The notes under the pieces were generated by a model. It had not been told where the DNA came from. It did not search any database and saw nothing but the letters and a program-made list of their open reading frames with translations. From positions 1-51,028 of the forward strand of contig JACPIQ010000098.1 in the NCBI GenBank assembly GCA_016188005.1: a DNA stretch of 51,028 nucleotides, in the 5' to 3' direction. Source of the DNA: Candidatus Rokuibacteriota bacterium (GTDB lineage Bacteria; Methylomirabilota; Methylomirabilia; Rokubacteriales; CSP1-6). The translations under genes were made by a program, and so were the position numbers. Positions 8,847 to 17,305 of this stretch are shown piece after piece (positions within the stretch are counted from its first letter, which is position 1; each line of letters opens with the position of its first letter).

Positions 8847-10499
8847 ATGGACACCGGATGGAGTCAGGCCGAGGTCGTCGCGCTCGGTGTCGAGGCCGTC
8901 GCCTATGCGGCCTTCGACGCCGGCATCAAGGCCGTGTTCGGCTATCCGGGCACGCCGTCCACCGAGGGCTTCGAGCGCGCGGAGCTCTTGATCCGCGCCG
9001 AGAATGCCGGGCGCAGGGCGCACTGGGCCGCCAACGAGAAGGTCGCCTACGAGCTCGGCCTCGGGGTGAGCTACGCCGGCTACCGCACGCTCGTGACCAT
9101 GAAGCACGTGGGGCTCAACGTGGCCATGGACGCCTTCGTGAACTCGGCGCTCACCGGGGTGCAGGGCGGCTTCGTGCTGCTGGTGGCCGACGACCCCGGC
9201 ATGCATAGCAGCCAGAACGAGCAGGACAGCCGCTACCTGGCCGACTTCGCCCATGTCCCGTGTCTCGAGCCCGCGACAGGGCAGGAGGCCTACGACTACA
9301 CCCGGGAGGCCTATGGCCTCTCCGAGCGCCTGAAGCTGCCGGTGATGCTGCGGCTGGTCACGCGACTGGCGCATTGTCGCGGGAGCGTGGCGCGTCGCGC
9401 CCCGGATCCTGTGTCGAGCGTCGGCTTGCCCCATCCATCGGAGGTCCCCGGCTGGATCCTGGCGCCCGCCAATGCCCGCGCCCAGTACCAGAGGCTCAAG
9501 CAGAAGCTCGGGCCGCTCCTGGCCGAGATCTCCCCCTACAACCGGCTCGTCCCGGGGGCCGCGCGTCGCGGGCTGGCCCTCGCGGGGCTCGGCCGGGCGC
9601 TCTTCTTCGAGCTGGCCCGCGAGGCCCCCCGGCTCCTCGACTGGCCGCGGCTCGAGGTGAGCGGCCTGCCCCTCGGCGCCGATCTCATCGACCGCTTCCT
9701 CGGGCAAGCCGACGAGATCTTCGTCTTCGAGGAGGACTACCCGTACGTCGAGGACCTGCTGCGCAACCACGCGGCCGGCGTGGCCGTGCACGGCCGGCGG
9801 GACCGGACCCTCTCGCCGACGGGGGAACTGAGCGCCTCGCAGGTGCGCGATGTGCTCGGGATCGAGCACCCGGCGGGCAAGGCCCCCGTGACGCTGTCCG
9901 TGCCGCCGCGCCCTCCACGCTTCTGCGAGGGTTGCGGCCACGTGGACGCTGTCGTGGCCCTCAAGGAGGCTCTCGGGCGCGTGGGGGCCGCCGGGACGCG
10001 TATCTTCGGCGACATCGGCTGCTACGCCCTGGCCGCCGGGGCCCCCTACGACGCCATGCACGCCTGCGTCGAGATGGGCGCCTCCGTGGGCATGGCGCTG
10101 GGAGCCGCCTTCGCCGGTCTCCAGCCGGGGGTGGCGGTGATCGGCGACTCCACCTTCGTCCACTCCGGGCTCCCCGGCTTCACCTCCTTCGCCCGGGCCA
10201 GGGCCAACCTGACGCTCCTCATCATGGACAACCGCGCCACCGGCATGACCGGCCAGCAGCCGGTCGAGACCGTGGACAGCCTCGAGCGGATCGTCACGGG
10301 ACTCGGCATGGACCCGGCCCACGTGCACACGATCGTGCCGCTGGCGAGGCGCCATGCCGACAACGCCGCCGTGATCGAGGCGGCCCTGCGCCACGAGGGG
10401 CCCAGCGTGGTCATCTGCCGCCGGGAATGCGTCCAGGCCTCCCGCAAGGGCGTCAACCGCGAGCATGATCTGTCCGTGCGGGAAGCCGCCCGTGGCTGA
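8847..10499 (+). CDS. Indolepyruvate:ferredoxin oxidoreductase alpha-like subunit lacking the C-terminal ferredoxin domain
   Basis: Thiamine diphosphate enzyme of the IorA type, 550 residues. The N-terminal pyrimidine-binding half includes FGYPGTPSTE and KVAYELGLGVSYAG. The C-terminal half carries FCEGCGHVDAV (CxGC(P/G)H motif), GDIGCYALAAGAP, and the diphosphate-binding pair GDSTFVHSGLPGF and DNRATGMTGQQP. IorA normally ends in a two-[4Fe-4S] ferredoxin domain; here the protein stops right after the TPP domain, so electrons must leave by another route. GGGAGG lies 6 nt before the ATG at 8847. The stop overlaps the iorB-like start. Substrate (aryl or other 2-oxoacids) cannot be read from sequence. 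Confidence 0.85.
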   Translation: MDTGWSQAEVVALGVEAVAYAAFDAGIKAVFGYPGTPSTEGFERAELLIRAENAGRRAHWAANEKVAYELGLGVSYAGYRTLVTMKHVGLNVAMDAFVNSALTGVQGGFVLLVADDPGMHSSQNEQDSRYLADFAHVPCLEPATGQEAYDYTREAYGLSERLKLPVMLRLVTRLAHCRGSVARRAPDPVSSVGLPHPSEVPGWILAPANARAQYQRLKQKLGPLLAEISPYNRLVPGAARRGLALAGLGRALFFELAREAPRLLDWPRLEVSGLPLGADLIDRFLGQADEIFVFEEDYPYVEDLLRNHAAGVAVHGRRDRTLSPTGELSASQVRDVLGIEHPAGKAPVTLSVPPRPPRFCEGCGHVDAVVALKEALGRVGAAGTRIFGDIGCYALAAGAPYDAMHACVEMGASVGMALGAAFAGLQPGVAVIGDSTFVHSGLPGFTSFARARANLTLLIMDNRATGMTGQQPVETVDSLERIVTGLGMDPAHVHTIVPLARRHADNAAVIEAALRHEGPSVVICRRECVQASRKGVNREHDLSVREAARG

Positions 10500-11070
10500 C
10501 CTGGCCCACGATCCCTGTCGCCTGATCCTGGTCGGGGTCGGCGGCCAGGGAACGCTGACGCTGGCGCAGATGATCATGGAGGTGGCCCGGCGCTCGGGCT
10601 ACCAGGCGCTGCAGTCCGAGATCCACGGGATGAGCCAGCGCGGCGGGACGGTCTACGCCTATCTGAGCCTCTCGCGGGACGCGATCCTCACGCCGGCCGC
10701 CATGGAAGCCTCGAGCCACCTCCTGATCGCGCTGGAGCCGCTGGAGGCGCTCCGCTATCTCCCCTTCCTCCGGAGCGACGCGCTCCTCTTCGTGTCGCGG
10801 GAGCCGGTCCGGACATTGCCCGACTACCCCGACGAGGGCAAGCTCCTCGCCGCCCTCGAGGCCGTCCCGGGAGTGAGGCTGGTGGACACCGTGGCCCTGG
10901 CAGAGCGCCTGCGCTTCAAGCAGGCCGGCGGCATGGCGCTGCTGGGCCTGGCCGCCCGCTGCCTGCCCTTCGGCGACGAGGTGTGGCGCCGCGTCATCGC
11001 CGAGCGCTTCGGCCCCGGAACGCCCGTCACGGAGAAGAACCTCCAGGCCTTCGCCCACGGGCTCGGGTGA
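10492..11070 (+). CDS. Indolepyruvate:ferredoxin oxidoreductase beta-like subunit
   Basis: Gamma/beta domain of 2-oxoacid:acceptor oxidoreductases, the partner of the preceding subunit. LILVGVGGQGTLTLAQMI is the conserved glycine-rich start and SEIHGMSQRGGTVYAYLSLS the signature MSQRGG segment. The GTG at 10492 overlaps the upstream TGA by 8 nt and gives 192 residues, the normal size. An ATG at 10465 would add MICPCGKPP, which contains two extra cysteines; I prefer the GTG but the choice is open. Both subunits are translationally coupled. Confidence 0.83.
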   Translation: MADLAHDPCRLILVGVGGQGTLTLAQMIMEVARRSGYQALQSEIHGMSQRGGTVYAYLSLSRDAILTPAAMEASSHLLIALEPLEALRYLPFLRSDALLFVSREPVRTLPDYPDEGKLLAALEAVPGVRLVDTVALAERLRFKQAGGMALLGLAARCLPFGDEVWRRVIAERFGPGTPVTEKNLQAFAHGLG

Positions 11071-11449
11071 GACGACCACAGGCTCGACGCGGAAACACCG
11101 CCGGGAGGGACGGGCGAGAGGCGCTCGCGGGCCCCGGGGAACCCGCTCGGGCCCCGCAGGAGGCGGCCGGGCCCGCCCCCCGACCCTGGGCGCAGCGGCG
11201 CCTGCCGGTCGGAGCGCTGAGGGCTGGCCCCTGCCCCCGCAAGTAGACGAGGCGGCGGGGCGAGAGATTGCGGTAGTATGCAAGTAGCCCCTGGATCCAC
11301 CGGGGCCCGACGTGTCGCCCTCGCCGGTGCGGCTCGACTCACCGCCCCAGCCCAGCCGGCGGGGTGAGTCAAGCCCCCTCGACTTCCACCGACTGCGAGG
11401 GACGACGGACGTCGCATGACGTCACCATGAGCCTGACGAGGATCCCTTC
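11071..11449 (+). other. Gene-free leader region before the rho-like gene
   Basis: 379 bp with no supported gene. A TAGTAT hexamer at 11274-11279 could be a -10 element but has no clear -35. A strong inverted repeat sits at 11336-11370. Frames upstream of the rho-like GTG meet a stop at 11417-11419, and no translation here resembles the missing Rho N-terminal RNA-binding domain. Confidence 0.5.
11336..11370 (+). promoter_or_regulatory. Stem-loop in the rho-like leader
   Basis: GACTCACC (11336-11343) pairs perfectly with GGTGAGTC (11363-11370); inner GCC/GGC pairs can extend the stem. No T-tract follows on either strand, so it is not a plain intrinsic terminator. Rho genes are often autoregulated by leader attenuation, so a regulatory role is possible. 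Confidence 0.4.
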
Positions 11450-12448
11450 GTGAGCCGACGATTCCGCCGGGGGCGACCGCCCTCGGGGCCCGGGACGCAG
11501 GGCCGGCGCCCGCCCGAGGGGGCGCACCCCAGGCCTGTCCCGCGCCCGCCTGCCGCCTCCGTGGCGACCACCGCCGCCTTCGAGAAACTCACCGCCATCC
11601 AGCCCAACGAGCGCCTGCGGCTGGAGACCGCGCCCACCGAGCTGTCCATGCGCGTGATGGACATGTTCACGCCCATCGGCAAGGGGCAGCGGGGGCTCAT
11701 CGTGGCCCCGCCGCGTACCGGCAAGACCATGCTCCTCCAGCAGATCGCCCGGGCCGTCCTGGCCAATCATCCGGACGTGGCCGTCATCGTCCTGCTGGTG
11801 GACGAGCGGCCCGAGGAGGTCACCGACTTCCGGATGATGCTCGGCAAGACGGGGGCGGAGGTCGTCGCCTCGAGCAACGACAATCCCTGGGCGCGCCACA
11901 TCGCGATCACCGAGGAGGTCCTCGATCGAGCCAAGCGGATGGTCGTGGAGCACAAGCGCGACGTCCTCATCCTCTTCGACTCCCTCACACGGATGACGCG
12001 CGCCTACAACAACCAGCTCACCTCCCGCGGGCGCACCATGTCGGGCGGCATCGACAGCCGTGCCTTCTTGATGCCGCGCACCTTCTTCGGCGCGGCCCGG
12101 AAGGCCGAGGAGGGCGGTTCGCTCACCATCGTGGGCACGGCGCTCGTGGACACCGGCTCCCGCATGGACCAGATCATCTTCGAGGAGTTCAAGGGCACCG
12201 GGAACATGGAGCTGCACCTGAGCCGCGAGCTGGCCGACCGGCGCGTCTTTCCCTCCTTCGATCTCCTCCGCTCCGGCACGCGCCACGAGGAGCTGCTCTT
12301 CGCCGAGGAGGAGCTGCGACGCATCCAGCTGCTGCGCCGCGCCCTCTCCGGCCGCAAGCCCGTCGAGGCCATGGAGATCCTGCTCGATCGCCTCCGCCTC
12401 ACCGCCACGAACGCGGAGTTCCTGAAGGGGCTCGGCGAGCGCGCCTAG
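11450..12448 (+). CDS. Rho-like ATPase core without the N-terminal RNA-binding domains
   Basis: The 332-residue product matches Rho from about E. coli residue 140 to the end: [16 protein letters not shown], Walker [22 protein letters not shown], Walker [11 protein letters not shown], the Q-loop region [20 protein letters not shown], and R-loop [12 protein letters not shown]. The N-terminal helical bundle and cold-shock-like primary RNA-binding domain are absent, replaced by about 45 Arg/Pro-rich residues. The GTG start is the only plausible one, since an in-frame stop lies at 11417. Catalytic residues look intact, so it may be a functional paralogue or a truncated gene whose ATPase still works. 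Normal Rho is about 415-420 residues. Confidence 0.88.
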   Translation: MSRRFRRGRPPSGPGTQGRRPPEGAHPRPVPRPPAASVATTAAFEKLTAIQPNERLRLETAPTELSMRVMDMFTPIGKGQRGLIVAPPRTGKTMLLQQIARAVLANHPDVAVIVLLVDERPEEVTDFRMMLGKTGAEVVASSNDNPWARHIAITEEVLDRAKRMVVEHKRDVLILFDSLTRMTRAYNNQLTSRGRTMSGGIDSRAFLMPRTFFGAARKAEEGGSLTIVGTALVDTGSRMDQIIFEEFKGTGNMELHLSRELADRRVFPSFDLLRSGTRHEELLFAEEELRRIQLLRRALSGRKPVEAMEILLDRLRLTATNAEFLKGLGERA

Positions 12449-12591
12449 CCGATGCCGCGCAGGCGCGGGTCGAGCGCGTCGCGGAGCCCGTCGCCGAAGA
12501 GATTGAAGCCCAGGACCGCCACCGTGATGGCCGTCCCCGGCGCCACCGCGAGCCACGGGTCCAGCTCCGTCCCGGCCTCCGCCCTTGTCAA
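12445..12591 (-). pseudogene. C-terminal remnant of a DppC/OppC-type ABC permease
   Basis: The reverse strand reads about 48 codons to a TAG at 12447-12445, containing [20 protein letters not shown] and [19 protein letters not shown]. This is the unmistakable last stretch of dipeptide/oligopeptide permease C subunits. There is no start codon with a ribosome site and the preceding 230 or so residues are missing; sequence turns unrelated near 12591, just before the end of arcC. It overlaps the rho-like stop by 4 nt on the opposite strand. A deletion or insertion removed the rest of a transporter locus here. Confidence 0.8.
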
Positions 12592-12604
12592 TGCGCCCCG
12601 CCGC

Positions 12605-13513
12605 TCAGGGACGGATGGTCGTCCCGGCAGCGCCCCGGAGGGACGCCTCCATCGAGCCGATGGTGGTGATGATGGCCTCGCGCCGGGAGCTCTCCACGAA
12701 GTCCGCGGCGCTCTCCACCTTCGGCGCCATGGAGCCGGGGGCGAAGACGCCGGCGGCGAGGCGCGCTCGGGCCTCCGCCACGCTCATGACATGGATCTCC
12801 GCCTGGCCGGCGCGGCCGAAGCGGTCGAAGGCATGCGAGACGTCCGTGACGAAGAGCAGCCGCTCGGCGCCCAGCGCCGCCGCCAGGAGCCCCGCCACCC
12901 AGTCCTTGTCGATCACGGCCGGGCGCGGCCGGCGCGAAGCGCCGGCACAGGTCAGCGCCACGCCACCCCCACCGCCCGCCACGACGTGATGACTCCGGAG
13001 GAGGGTGGCGATGGCGGCCTCCTCGACCACGGCCACCGGTCGCGGTGAGGCCACCACCCGCCGCCAGCCGCGGCCGTCTGGCGTCCTCACCGCCGGAAGC
13101 CCGGCGGGCGGCTCCGCGAGCACCGCTCCCACCGGCTTGCTGGGAGCGGCGAACGCGGGGTCCTCCTCGTCCACCAGGACGCGGGTGACGAGCGCGGCGC
13201 AGACGTCGCCGCCGAGCCGGCAGTCCAGCGCCTCGGCCAGGAGATAGCCCAACTCGCCCTGGGTCTGGGCCACGTGCACATCCAGGCTCTCGGGGTCGCC
13301 GAGGCCGGGAGCGCCGAGGAGCCGTCCCACCTGGGGCCCGTTGCCGTGGACGACGAGCAGCCGCGCGCCGCCCCGGGCCAGGGCGGCCAGCTCGGCAACC
13401 GCGTCGTGGACGAGGGCGCGCTCGGTGGCCAGCGCGAGATCGCCACGCGGCGGGCAGATGGCGTTGCCGCCGAGCGCCACCACGTGGAGCGGCGCGGCGC
13501 CAGGCGGGCTCAC
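12605..13513 (-). CDS. arcC: Carbamate kinase
   Basis: Amino-acid-kinase-family enzyme that makes or uses carbamoyl phosphate with ATP/ADP. The 302 residues show the family start [10 protein letters not shown], substrate loop [33 protein letters not shown] and the nucleotide-site segment [11 protein letters not shown], ending in [10 protein letters not shown]-type sequence. The GTG start at 13513 overlaps the stop of the cyclic-DPG synthetase-like gene (GTGA). No arginine deiminase or ornithine carbamoyltransferase is adjacent, so classical arginine fermentation is unlikely here; coupling to its neighbour suggests a joint role. Confidence 0.92.
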   Translation of the reverse strand: MSPPGAAPLHVVALGGNAICPPRGDLALATERALVHDAVAELAALARGGARLLVVHGNGPQVGRLLGAPGLGDPESLDVHVAQTQGELGYLLAEALDCRLGGDVCAALVTRVLVDEEDPAFAAPSKPVGAVLAEPPAGLPAVRTPDGRGWRRVVASPRPVAVVEEAAIATLLRSHHVVAGGGGGVALTCAGASRRPRPAVIDKDWVAGLLAAALGAERLLFVTDVSHAFDRFGRAGQAEIHVMSVAEARARLAAGVFAPGSMAPKVESAADFVESSRREAIITTIGSMEASLRGAAGTTIRP

Positions 13514-14889
13514 GGACGGGCCCCGGGCGCGCCGCCCCCGGCGAGGAAGCGGTCCACGAGGGCGCCCAGGGTCGGCTCGCCGGCATCGGCATACTCGTAG
13601 CGCGCCCGCACCACCGGCTTGTCGATCCGGATCAGCGCGGCGAGGTCGATGGGCGTGGCGGCGACGACCACCTCGGCCGCCGAGCCGTTGATGGTCTCGC
13701 GGAGCGCCTCGAGCTGGGCCGCACCGTACCCGACGGCCGGCAGGACGCGGCCGATGTGCGGATACCGGGCGAAGACGACGACGATGTCGGGATGGGCGCT
13801 CTCCCGCGGATCGATCACGGCCGCCGCGCCGCCGCGGGTGGCGGCCACGAAGCCGGCGCCCCAGGCCATGCCCCCGTGGGTGATGGTGGGACCGTCCTCG
13901 ACCACCAGGACGCGCCGGCCCTGCACGCGCCCGGGGTCGTCGAGGCGCACCGGCGAGGCCGCGCGCACCACGGGCGCCTGCGGATTGACCGCGCGCACCT
14001 CGTCCACCACACGCTCCACGTCGGCCGCGGCGGCGACGTCCACCTTGTTCACCACCACCACGTCCGCCATGCGGAGGACGGCCTCGCCGGGGTGGTAGGC
14101 GGCCGCCTGACCGGGGCGCAGCGCATCGGCCATCACGATGTGGAGATCGGGCCTGATGAAGGGGAAGTCGTTGTTGCCGCCGTCCCAGACGATGAGGTCG
14201 GCCTCGCGCTGGGCCAGGGCCACGATGGCGGCGTAGTCCACGCCGGCGAAGACCACGTTGCCTGCAGCCAGATGCGGCTCGTACTCCTCGCGCTCCTCCA
14301 CGGTGCAGCCGGCCGCGTCGAGGTCGGCGCCCGAGGCGAAGCGCTGGACGCGCTGGCGCTCGAGATCGCCATAGGCCATCGGGTGGCGGAGCACGGCCAC
14401 GCGCAGGCCCCGCGCCCGGAGCCGGCGTCCGAGCCAGCGGGCGGTCTGGGACTTCCCGCAGCCGGTGCGAATCGCCGAGATGGCGATGACGGGGACGGGC
14501 GCGCGGAGCATCGTGCGATCGGGCCCCGGGAGCACGACGTCGGCGCCCGCCGCCAGCGCCCGCGAGGCGAGGTGCATCACCTCCGCGTGCGAGACATCGC
14601 TGTAGGCGAAGACCACCTGGGTGATCCGCTCGCGCCGGCACAGGGCCTCCAGGCTCGCCTCGTCCTCGATGGGGATACCCTCGGGGTAGCGCGGGCCGGC
14701 AAGGGCGGCGGGGTAGCGGCGGCCGCCGATGCCGGGGATCTGCGCGGCGGTGAAGGCCACCACCGTCGCCCCGGGGTCGTCCCGATACAGCACGTTGAAG
14801 TTGTGGAAGTCCCGCCCGCCGGCGCCGAGGATGAGGATCCGCGCCGGCGTGGAGAGCCTCTCGATACCGAGCCGCGCGGAGCGGGTCAC
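13510..14889 (-). CDS. Cyclic 2,3-diphosphoglycerate synthetase-like P-loop protein
   Basis: A 459-residue protein resembling archaeal cyclic 2,3-diphosphoglycerate synthetase, which closes 2,3-bisphosphoglycerate into its cyclic form with ATP. An N-terminal Rossmann-like region begins ARILILGAGGRDFHNFNVLY. A P-loop follows near residue 140 (SAIRTGCGKSQTARWLG), then VWDGGNNDFPF and a GTPase-like NKVD (VVVVNKVD). The start is GTG at 14889, without a strong SD. It overlaps arcC by 4 nt. Bacterial members of this family are poorly characterised; a GTPase or other phosphoryl-transfer role is possible. I am fairly sure of the family, not of the reaction. Confidence 0.75.
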   Translation of the reverse strand: MTRSARLGIERLSTPARILILGAGGRDFHNFNVLYRDDPGATVVAFTAAQIPGIGGRRYPAALAGPRYPEGIPIEDEASLEALCRRERITQVVFAYSDVSHAEVMHLASRALAAGADVVLPGPDRTMLRAPVPVIAISAIRTGCGKSQTARWLGRRLRARGLRVAVLRHPMAYGDLERQRVQRFASGADLDAAGCTVEEREEYEPHLAAGNVVFAGVDYAAIVALAQREADLIVWDGGNNDFPFIRPDLHIVMADALRPGQAAAYHPGEAVLRMADVVVVNKVDVAAAADVERVVDEVRAVNPQAPVVRAASPVRLDDPGRVQGRRVLVVEDGPTITHGGMAWGAGFVAATRGGAAAVIDPRESAHPDIVVVFARYPHIGRVLPAVGYGAAQLEALRETINGSAAEVVVAATPIDLAALIRIDKPVVRARYEYADAGEPTLGALVDRFLAGGGAPGARP

Positions 14890-14930
14890 AGTGCCGTAAG
14901 CTAGCGCCTTTCGTTTCGCCGCGCAACGTC

Positions 14931-14960
14931 GCCCCGCCCCCCGCTCCGCGAGGGCGGGGC
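14931..14960 (-). terminator. GC-rich stem-loop downstream of the MMPL gene
   Basis: GCCCCGCCC (14931-14939) pairs with GGGCGGGGC (14952-14960) around a 12-nt loop, just past the MMPL stop at 14984 and before the cyclic-DPG synthetase-like start. No T-tract follows, so termination, if real, is not classical. Confidence 0.35.
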
Positions 14961-14983
14961 CGGTGGGCCCGGCCGTGCGGGCG

Positions 14984-17233
14984 TCAGTCGGGCTCGCCGA
15001 GGCCGACGCGCCGATGCAGGCGGGCCAGCGGACCGGGCGCCCACCAGTTCCAGTTGCCGAGGAGCCGCATCGTCGCGGGCACGAGGAGCGCGCGCACGAT
15101 GGTCGCGTCCACCACGACCGCGATCCCCATGCCGATGCCGATCGCCTGGATGGGGACCATGTCGGCGGCGCCGAAGGCGAAGAACACCACAGCCATGATC
15201 GCCGCTGCGCCGGTGATCAGCCGGCCGCTGACCTCGAGGCTCCGGGCCACCGCCTGGACGTTGTCGCCCGTCCGCTCGTACTCCTCGCGAACCCGGCTCA
15301 GGAGGAACACCTCGTAGTCCATCGACAGGCCGAACATGACGCAGAACATGAGGATCGGCGTCAGGGTCTCGATGGGCCCCGGCGTGAACCCGAGCCAGGC
15401 GGCGAGGTGGCCGTCCTGGAAGATCCACACCAGCGCGCCGTACGAGGCGCTGATGGACAGCAGGTTCATCACGACGGCCTTCAGCGGCAGGAGGAGGGAG
15501 CCCAGGAGGAGCACGAGCACCACGTAGGTGGCGCCCATGATCACGCCCACCGCCAGCGGCACCCGGCGCACCAAGGCCGTCGCGGTGTCGAGGTCGAGCG
15601 CGGTCTGGCCGGTCACGAGGAGCTCGCCCTCGACGGGCGGATGCGCGCGGCGAATCGTCCGCACCAGCTCCTGCGCCGCCTCGGAACCGGCGCGGAGCCC
15701 GCTGGAGGCGACCAGGACGAGGAGGCGGTCGCTGGCCGTCCGCTCGCGCGCCGCGCGGAGCTCGGGCGGCAAGAGCGCGGGGGGCGCGGCCGCGAGCTGG
15801 CGGTACTGCTCGAGGGTCATTCGCGGGTCGAGATCCACGAGGCTCTCCACGCGGCTCACCCCGGGAAGCCCGGCGAGCCAGCGGCTCACCGCGTGAGCCC
15901 GCCCGATCCGCTCGGCCCCGAGCGCCCTGCCATCGGGATGGTGGAGCACCACGACGACCTGCGTGGCCCCGCCCGCAGCGAACTCGCGGCGCAACAGCTC
16001 CTCGCCTCTCCGGGACTCCACGGTGGGCGGAAGCGCCGTCGCGTCGCTCGCGCCGACGCGCAAGCGCAAGAAGGGCGAGCCGACGAGGAGCAGGCCCAGC
16101 GCCACCGGGACCAGCACGCGCCACGGGTGCGCCATCACGGCGGCGGCGAGACCGCCCCAGGCGCGCCGGCTCCACTCCGACTGCTCGGGACGCAGGAAGG
16201 GGAGCCGGAGCGCGTCCACGCGCGGCCCGAGGATGGCGAGGAGCGCGGGAAGGAATGTCAGGGCGAAGAGCACGGCCAGGGTCACGACGGCGGTGCCGGC
16301 GAGACCCATGGAGCCGAGGCTCGGCACGTCCAGGACAAGCATGCCGAGCAGCCCGATCGCGACCGTCACGCCCGAGAAGAACACGGCGCGTCCCGCGGTC
16401 GCCAGCGTGCGCGCGAGGGCTTCGGGGGGCCGGTGGCGGCCGAGCTCGTCCCGGAACCGGCTGACCACGAAGAGCGAGTAATCGACCGCCACGCTGAAGC
16501 CGATCATCGAGACGACGTTGACGGCGTAGATCGAGACGGGAGTCACGTGGGAGAGGGCGAGGGTCGCCGCCATGCCGCCCGCCACCCCGAGGATCCCCAC
16601 GCCGAGCGGGAGCACGGCAGCGATCACCGAGCCGAAGACGAGCACGAGGAGCGGAGGCACCACCGGCCAGATCACCCGCTCGGCACGTCCGATCGCGCGG
16701 CGTGCCGTCTCCGTGAAGTCGTGGTCGAGCGCCAGACCACCCACGGGCAGCACCACGAGCGCGTCGGAATGGACGCGCGCGCGCAGGTCCGCGTACTCGC
16801 CGCTTTCCCCCGCCCCGACCGCCACCGACGCCCCCGGCCCGCCCCGGAGCTCCACGGTGACGAGGACACGCCGCCCGTCGCGGGAGACCGACCGGGCGGC
16901 CGGGATCTCGCCCTCCCACGGGGTCCGGAGGCGGACGACACGCGGGTCGCTCCGGAGCGGCGCAATGGCGCGCTCGACGGCCTCGCGGAAGGCCGGCGCG
17001 CCCGCGGCGAGGGAGCCGCTGCTCAGGATGAGGCCGAACGACGCGGGCCGGCGCGGCAGCTCGAGCGTGATGAGGTCGAGCGCGCGGCGGGACTCGGTCC
17101 CCCGCGGCAGCGGGTTGTTGTCGAAGCGACCCGCGCGCGTGGCGAGCCACGCCGACGGGAGCAGCGAGAGCGCGGCGAGGACGAGGATCGGCCAGCGGTA
17201 GCGGTGGACGAGAAGACCCCACGCGGCGAACAC
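14984..17233 (-). CDS. MMPL-family RND transporter
   Basis: A 749-residue inner-membrane protein with the two-repeat MMPL layout. Helix 1 (about 12-32) is followed by a periplasmic loop and five helices (about 175-350), including the conserved GFSVAVDYSLFVVSRFRDEL. A second copy follows, with MMPL signature FGLSMDYEVFLLSRVREEY near residue 640. Acidic residues in the helix-4/10-like segments fit proton-driven export. GTG start at 17233. MmpL proteins export lipids or siderophore-like molecules; no adaptor or substrate gene is adjacent, so the cargo is unknown. Confidence 0.9.
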   Translation of the reverse strand: MFAAWGLLVHRYRWPILVLAALSLLPSAWLATRAGRFDNNPLPRGTESRRALDLITLELPRRPASFGLILSSGSLAAGAPAFREAVERAIAPLRSDPRVVRLRTPWEGEIPAARSVSRDGRRVLVTVELRGGPGASVAVGAGESGEYADLRARVHSDALVVLPVGGLALDHDFTETARRAIGRAERVIWPVVPPLLVLVFGSVIAAVLPLGVGILGVAGGMAATLALSHVTPVSIYAVNVVSMIGFSVAVDYSLFVVSRFRDELGRHRPPEALARTLATAGRAVFFSGVTVAIGLLGMLVLDVPSLGSMGLAGTAVVTLAVLFALTFLPALLAILGPRVDALRLPFLRPEQSEWSRRAWGGLAAAVMAHPWRVLVPVALGLLLVGSPFLRLRVGASDATALPPTVESRRGEELLRREFAAGGATQVVVVLHHPDGRALGAERIGRAHAVSRWLAGLPGVSRVESLVDLDPRMTLEQYRQLAAAPPALLPPELRAARERTASDRLLVLVASSGLRAGSEAAQELVRTIRRAHPPVEGELLVTGQTALDLDTATALVRRVPLAVGVIMGATYVVLVLLLGSLLLPLKAVVMNLLSISASYGALVWIFQDGHLAAWLGFTPGPIETLTPILMFCVMFGLSMDYEVFLLSRVREEYERTGDNVQAVARSLEVSGRLITGAAAIMAVVFFAFGAADMVPIQAIGIGMGIAVVVDATIVRALLVPATMRLLGNWNWWAPGPLARLHRRVGLGEPD

Positions 17234-17305
17234 GACGGCTACCCCGCCCCGTGGCGACGGCCGCCCGGCTCGTGACCCGCTCGCACCGTGGATCGGGCTC
17301 CGTGC

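Noticed and set aside
13510-14889. Urease/hydrogenase accessory GTPase (UreG/HypB) identity for the P-loop protein
   Set aside because: It has a P-loop and NKVD, but the N-terminal ~130 residues and the 459-residue length fit the cyclic-DPG synthetase-like family, and there is no His-rich metal region or accessory operon.
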